A stretch of DNA of 64,000 nucleotides from Setophaga petechia (Eukaryota; Chordata; Aves; Passeriformes; Parulidae). Positions 59,466 through 64,000 of the stretch are shown here, piece after piece. The notes under the pieces were generated by a model. That model had not been told where the DNA came from. It ran no database searches and saw only the letters and a program-made list of their open reading frames with translations. The first letter of the stretch is position 1, and every line of letters starts with the position of its first letter. Made by a program: the position numbers and the translations under genes. The stretch is from positions 2,914,001 through 2,978,000 of the forward strand of contig JANCRA010000012.1 of the NCBI GenBank assembly GCA_024362935.1. Direction: 5' to 3'.

Positions 59466-62400
59466 CTACAAGAGAGAATTAATATATAACTGTAATCATG
59501 GTGCTCTGTGAAGTGAATTTTCAAACAAATTAACATGGTACATGAACGTAAGAGATTTAATAGGACCTCTTCCAGAAACAGAGCTCTACAAATGGTCCAA
59601 ATATGGTGCAACATGTGAGGGAGGTACCTATAGCTGCTCTCAATTACATACCTGCTAGGTGTGGGGAAACTAAATTTTCATTCAGACCATTGCTGGAACA
59701 CTGTTTTCCTTGTTCGTGAAGTCAGACATAAAATGAGATATTAAGACAAGCTGAACTTATTCCTGTGGAAGGACCATGCATGAGTCCAAAAGGAGTCCTC
59801 CTCCTTGGCATTTGTTGCATTAATTAGAACAATCACTTCTGCCACCCTCCACTTAAAGTCATGCAACTACATTTTGTGAAGAACCTAACTGTGTGAGCTT
59901 ATTCAGAACATGCTTACTGGACTTGCATGCTGCTGGAGAACTTTGAGAGGAGGTCAGAGCCCCCGTGCTGGAGACAAAAAGGATCTAGGAGTCTGTATGC
60001 ACAGAGCATGATTTCCCTTGTGCTTGGAAATCTACCATGTGTGTGCCTGAACTGTCTGTTTGTACGGAACACACGGATATCTGACATTCCCAAATGCAGA
60101 ATGAGGACAATGTACAAGTTCCTAACATGTTCTGATGCTTCCTCACATCAGATTAACCACAAAATCATTCAATTGCTGGGGCAAATAACATGTGCAATTC
60201 AAAGATATAAACCCAAAACTTACTTTCACAAGAATGTGAGGATTTCCCACAGCAATCAGCAAAGCTTTTGCTCGAGTAATTGCTACGTTAAATCTCTTTG
60301 GGTTACAGAGAAAGCCCAAAGAGTGTTTTTCCTCATCATTTACCACTTTCTGAGATCGCACCTAAAATTAATTAAAGATAGTTTTAGAAATAAAATGCCA
60401 CGAACAAAACATACCACAGTGTAACTTTAACACAGTATTTTCTACTGCAAAAATCCACTCAGCTGAATGACAATTCACAATGTGTCTTTCAATATGCCTC
60501 CTTCAGTGTGCTTTGTCTTAGCATAGGAAAAACAGCCAAAGCAAGTAGTGTGCTAAAACTATGACTCATTATTTTTTTACCCATATTTCATCCATACTTG
60601 AACCTATCTTTGAAAAAAGAAAGTTTTGATTACCTAAATAATGAGTTCTTATAAATAGTGTAGTAATACGTGGAACTACTTTAAGGGAGATCTAATAGTG
60701 GATTGAAAAGCTATGGTATGATGTGGAGTAGTGAAAGTAAGCACAGCTCCACTGCCCTCAGAGAAAAAAAAGTGAGAAGATCCTGGATTCTTCCTCCAAG
60801 CTGCAAATGTGAAGTACTACTATCAAAATTTAAAGAGAAAGCAACAGATTTTTAATAATCCATATTTTAAAGAGAAGAGTAACTCTTCAAGCATGCACTT
60901 AACAAGCTCTGCTTTCAAATAGTGTGACAGACTGACAAAAATATAGCTTCTAAATTTCTTAGAGGCCTATATGAAAAATGAAACAGAGAATTAGACACAT
61001 AAAAATTCTCAATAGCACCACAGTAAATTTACGCACTGTTGATAAGATGATAACCATGTACTCCCGCCCTTGAAACTCTTCTACTGTGCCAACCTTTATG
61101 TCTTCCAAATCAACACTTCTGAGAAGAAATCTAATTTTTTCCACCTATCAAGAAAAAAAAAAAGTGGTTGAGAGAATTTGGTGTTACATATGAGAGTGGA
61201 CTGCTTTAAAAGCAAAACCATACCACATACACCAAGCTTAGCAATCATTCACTAATAAGATTTTCAAATAGAATAGTAACTTTTCCTACAAGAAAATATC
61301 ACAGTTAATACGCAACTTAGGTAAAGGACTCTCTACCATAAACTGAACAGGTGAGAGATTTTTAGTATTCCAGATTTTAAAGATAACTCAGATCCTTAAA
61401 CCATTTTTTTTTCCAATGTGCATCATATCCAAACCATGCATACGACAGATCCAAGGACAAGCAGCTTCCATTAGCCCTTGAAGAAGAAGACTATGAAGAT
61501 ACCACCTTTGCTGCCAGGTGCATCATGCAAAATGAAAGGCAGAAGTGAGGTATGATCTTAAGTACCCACCAAAAGAGAAAGAGAACAAGGAGTCTCAGGT
61601 ACTGGGATCCTGGTACATATGGGATTACTGTACTGCCATCTGCTAGAAGTTGTTCAGAGATTGTAACTGGAGTGCTCCAAAAGATTTAAGAAGAAATCCT
61701 GCCTGACTAAGCTGAAGATTACAGTCAAAGACTACTTTTTAATCAGTTTTCCTGCAATACAAAGTGACTTTTTAAATATGGACATTATTATCATATGCCT
61801 TGTATTATAGGCAGATGAAGGACAAAATCACATTAACTCACATGAAATCATTGTTTATGGAATGTAAGAAATTCAGTCACATCAACAGTACAAATACTTA
61901 TGATATTTGAAAAAAACAAATAACTGTAAACACAGGTAGGTGCCTGCACCTGACCAGCTGGATTGATAAAAGCAAAGCTTTAATTTGCAAGTGAGATTTC
62001 TTCACAAGGCCTTGGTCTTTTTCATACACCGCAGTGTTTTCCCCAAGCCACACGTGCAAGGTTATGAATACTGAGATTGAAAACCAAGAAGAATTATGTG
62101 CACTGGCTAAAATCTCCCCTGGAAGTGAAAGGGGATTAAGTTTATTTTTAAAATGAAAGTAAACATCACATACTTAACACACCTGGATATAAATGCATTT
62201 TAAAATAAAACACAGCATTTGAAGTTCATTCTTAACATTCTCTAGAGGCTTAAATAGCATTACAAACTTCAAGTCTGACTATAGGACAGCTAAGAAGTCA
62301 CAGTAATTGTTTCCTCTATTCTCCTCAAGACCACAACAAGGTGTCATGCCATCTACTTCATAATAACTCCCTTTTGATCCACTCTTCAGTGCAGAGAGTG

Positions 62401-63849
62401 ACAGAACCAGACCGCTGTTCCAGCTGTTGGATAATGAATTCTTAACTTGCACTCATTACTTCCAACAACTGAAAAATGTGCTTTTGTTTCCAAATTGGTC
62501 TCCTTAATTGCTTGATTTTTAAAACTGAAAAATTGCTTGATTTTTAAAACTGAAAAACCAGTAGAATGCCACTATTGCTGTCATTATTTTAGACTTCAAT
62601 GGCAGCATTTCAATGATTGATAATACACTGTGTATCAGGATACACCACACTGGAATTTTGAGATTTGCCCCTGTGCTTCAACAAACACAGCCACCACATA
62701 AATACATGGGATGAAATACAGCAACTCTGAGGCTCTGAAGACATCAGACCTGTTGAACATTATACCTGTTTACGGTATGGTGCAATCACTCCAATATCTG
62801 TCACTGGGACTGCAGAGTATTCACTTCTAGCCAGTTGGCAACAGTACATCATTACTTGAACTGCTTCAGCTGGATTAAACCATGAAGGACTGGAACCTTC
62901 ACGTGTTTCAGTGCCCTGTATTGGGGGAAAGAAAGTGATGGAGACCAGGTGCAGAAATGACTATGTACTTATTAACACATTATTCTTATACCTCCTGAAT
63001 GCAAAAAAAGTGATGGAATATTATATATAATTTCTCTTCCTCTCTATACATCTTTTCTAGAGAACAAGTATCACCTCACATTTTATATATATTTTTTATA
63101 CATTTATAAATATAAGTGATAGAACAAAAGTATTTTAAGTATGCAACAAAGGAGTTATATCTCAACTCAGAATAACATGTTAATAAGCTGGCATCTTGCT
63201 TTTTTCAAGGTGGAAGAGTTCTAAACCAAGCCTCTCCAAGCAGCAGATATTACCACTTCTTACTATCTTCTTGGAAGATTAAAGAAATTGTTTTTTCCCA
63301 AGGTACTAGTTTTTCCCCTGCCAGGTTAAGCTCTAATGATCCTTTAGTTTTAGAGGCTTGTATCCATCTGAATGTAGGAAACTCTCATCAAAAGCAATCT
63401 AGAGCAGCTGATGGTAACTCCAGTCTGGTCATCTGCTAAGAATTTAAACTTCTACGAAAATGTCTCCACAGTGCACTTCAAGAGGCAGCTGTTCAAGTTC
63501 CTACCAAATATGTGACTTAAGTATTTGTTTTTAAAACCTGATGATCAGGAAGTCACATTACCTGTGAAAGGCATATTAAGCTTTTTTCATATCCTTTTTA
63601 GAATTTATTCTAAAGAAATCAGCAAGCTGCTAGCAAGCCTATACACTTAGTTCACTGTATGAACATTTTACATACCCTTATTCCGTGAAAAATTAATGGA
63701 AATCCCTTCCTGGGCAATTTCTCCCAATTCAAGAAAGAACTCACTACTGAGGTATCTGCACAAACTTCTAGCTCCTTATGATAAAACAATTTAGATGGCA
63801 AGGCAAGCAACGCAGAATGCGACCTGTAGTTCTTTGTGAGTTTAGTGAT
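59370..63849 (-). CDS. MOV10L1: MOV10L1, 3' part of gene (last five recognised coding exons)
   Basis: MOV10L1 is a UPF1-like superfamily 1 RNA helicase of germ cells. It binds PIWI proteins and feeds piRNA precursor transcripts into processing. Five exons on the minus strand (63849-63676, 62915-62766, 61144-61037, 60361-60224, 59465-59370) join in phase 0 throughout and give 221 residues collinear with the human C-terminus. Helicase signatures appear in order: [27 protein letters not shown] (motif V) and [13 protein letters not shown] (motif VI, with the arginine finger). The Walker A and DEAD-like motifs and the N-terminal half lie beyond the right edge. The related gene MOV10 is excluded by closeness to MOV10L1 sequence (for example [17 protein letters not shown]) and by synteny with PANX2. 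The exact C-terminus is open: see the last exon. Confidence 0.95.
60224..60361 (-). CDS. MOV10L1: MOV10L1 exon with helicase motif VI
   Basis: 46 codons, from [18 protein letters not shown] to [21 protein letters not shown] is helicase motif VI and includes the arginine that contacts the ATP gamma-phosphate in this family. The acceptor is attttag|GTG and the donor AAA|gtaagt. Human has a proline in place of the alanine after TR; the TRA form here is the more usual one in UPF1-like helicases. Confidence 0.95.
61037..61144 (-). CDS. MOV10L1: MOV10L1 exon with helicase motif V
   Basis: 36 codons, [17 protein letters not shown]...ILST. It carries [11 protein letters not shown], helicase motif V. 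The acceptor is cttgatag|GTG. The donor is ACA|gtgcgt: the frame and the human sequence (STVRS) require this cut, because the next exon itself starts GTGCGA. The alternative GT four bases downstream (gtaaat) looks comparable as a donor but would break the frame. Confidence 0.93.
62506..62555. repeat. Perfect 25-bp tandem duplication
   Basis: Two identical adjacent 25-bp copies (62506-62530 and 62531-62555), each starting AATTGCTTGA and ending ACTGAAA, in a MOV10L1 intron. Lack of any mismatch suggests a young duplication. Confidence 0.95.
62766..62915 (-). CDS. MOV10L1: MOV10L1 exon with [10 protein letters not shown] motif
   Basis: 50 codons, from [15 protein letters not shown] to VIAPYRKQ, in phase 0 at both ends. 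The acceptor is cccaatacag|GGC and the donor CAG|gtataa. [12 protein letters not shown] and [11 protein letters not shown] match the human protein nearly residue for residue; the latter is the conserved second-domain segment that contacts RNA in this helicase family. Confidence 0.96.
63676..63849 (-). CDS. MOV10L1: MOV10L1 exon with helicase motif NYRSH
   Basis: 58 codons, from [15 protein letters not shown] to PLIFHGIR. The KNYRSH block is the conserved element at the start of the second RecA-like domain in UPF1-like helicases. The acceptor is gtctttgcag|ATC and the donor AGG|gtatgt, both good. It aligns closely with human MOV10L1 (ELEVCAD...[14 protein letters not shown]). This is the most upstream exon in the window; the 150 bases to its right look intronic. 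Confidence 0.95.
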
Positions 63850-64000
63850 CTGCAAAGACAAAATCCAAAATCTGTAACTGAAACAGGTAATTATTCAACA
63901 GATTTCTCAGAACACAGCTACTACCTTACCATCCACTAGCATCTAGCATTTCTAAGGCTGCCAAAGAACTGTATTCAAGGCAAAAACTGCAGCTGTGGTC

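Larger units (their letters stand above)
59466..63675 (-). other. MOV10L1: MOV10L1 introns (four)
   Basis: Introns 59466-60223, 60362-61036, 61145-62765 and 62916-63675 are 758, 675, 1621 and 760 nt, short for this locus. All are GT/AG. I see no mobile element in them; the only notable content is a perfect 25-bp tandem duplication at 62506-62555 in the longest one. Confidence 0.85.

Noticed and set aside
1..64000. tRNA, rRNA, CRISPR arrays, operons or defence-type gene clusters
   Set aside because: No cloverleaf with a convincing anticodon arm, no regularly spaced repeats and no tightly packed genes were seen. The window is ordinary avian nuclear DNA with two split genes.

Overview
The window is nuclear DNA from a vertebrate, almost certainly a bird and probably a songbird. 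Evidence: two intron-containing genes with vertebrate protein sequences, long AT-rich introns and spacers, a single CpG island, several 3'-end fragments of CR1 LINEs (the dominant avian retroposon), and at least two solo LTRs of types I associate with passerine endogenous retroviruses. The passerine assignment rests on remembered LTR resemblance and was not searched.

Two genes can be supported, both on the minus strand. PANX2 (pannexin 2) is complete in coding terms. Exon 1 (40176-40401) lies in a CpG island (about 39830-41560), a large central exon is at 22817-24268, and the last exon is at 20586-20947. Joined in silico they give 679 codons plus stop, close to the human length of 677. MOV10L1, the germline piRNA-pathway RNA helicase, enters from the right edge. 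Its last five recognisable coding exons lie at 59370-63849 and carry the C-terminal half of the SF1 helicase core. The gene order MOV10L1 then PANX2 in the same direction matches human 22q13.33.

Layout: 1-19150 has no gene that I can recognise; it holds CR1 fragments (2585, 3270, 14040), a solo LTR (12255-12667), a probable LTR (18430-19070) and short tandem duplications. 19150-20585 is the likely PANX2 3' UTR. 20948-22816 and 24269-40175 are PANX2 introns 2 and 1; intron 1 holds two CR1 copies, an interrupted TCTA microsatellite and two strong inverted repeats. 41600-59369 is the spacer between the genes, with CR1 copies and a 595-bp solo LTR. 59370-64000 is the 3' part of MOV10L1.

The genes do not share a pathway: PANX2 is a large-pore membrane channel best known from neurons, MOV10L1 acts in germ-cell piRNA production. 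Their adjacency is inherited synteny. I found no CRISPR, phage, operon-like or clearly novel multi-gene system. The most unusual structures are a nested inverted repeat with two competing stems (36131-36186) and a 21-bp near-perfect hairpin (27892-27941), both in PANX2 intron 1, plus start-site and C-terminus questions in the two genes.
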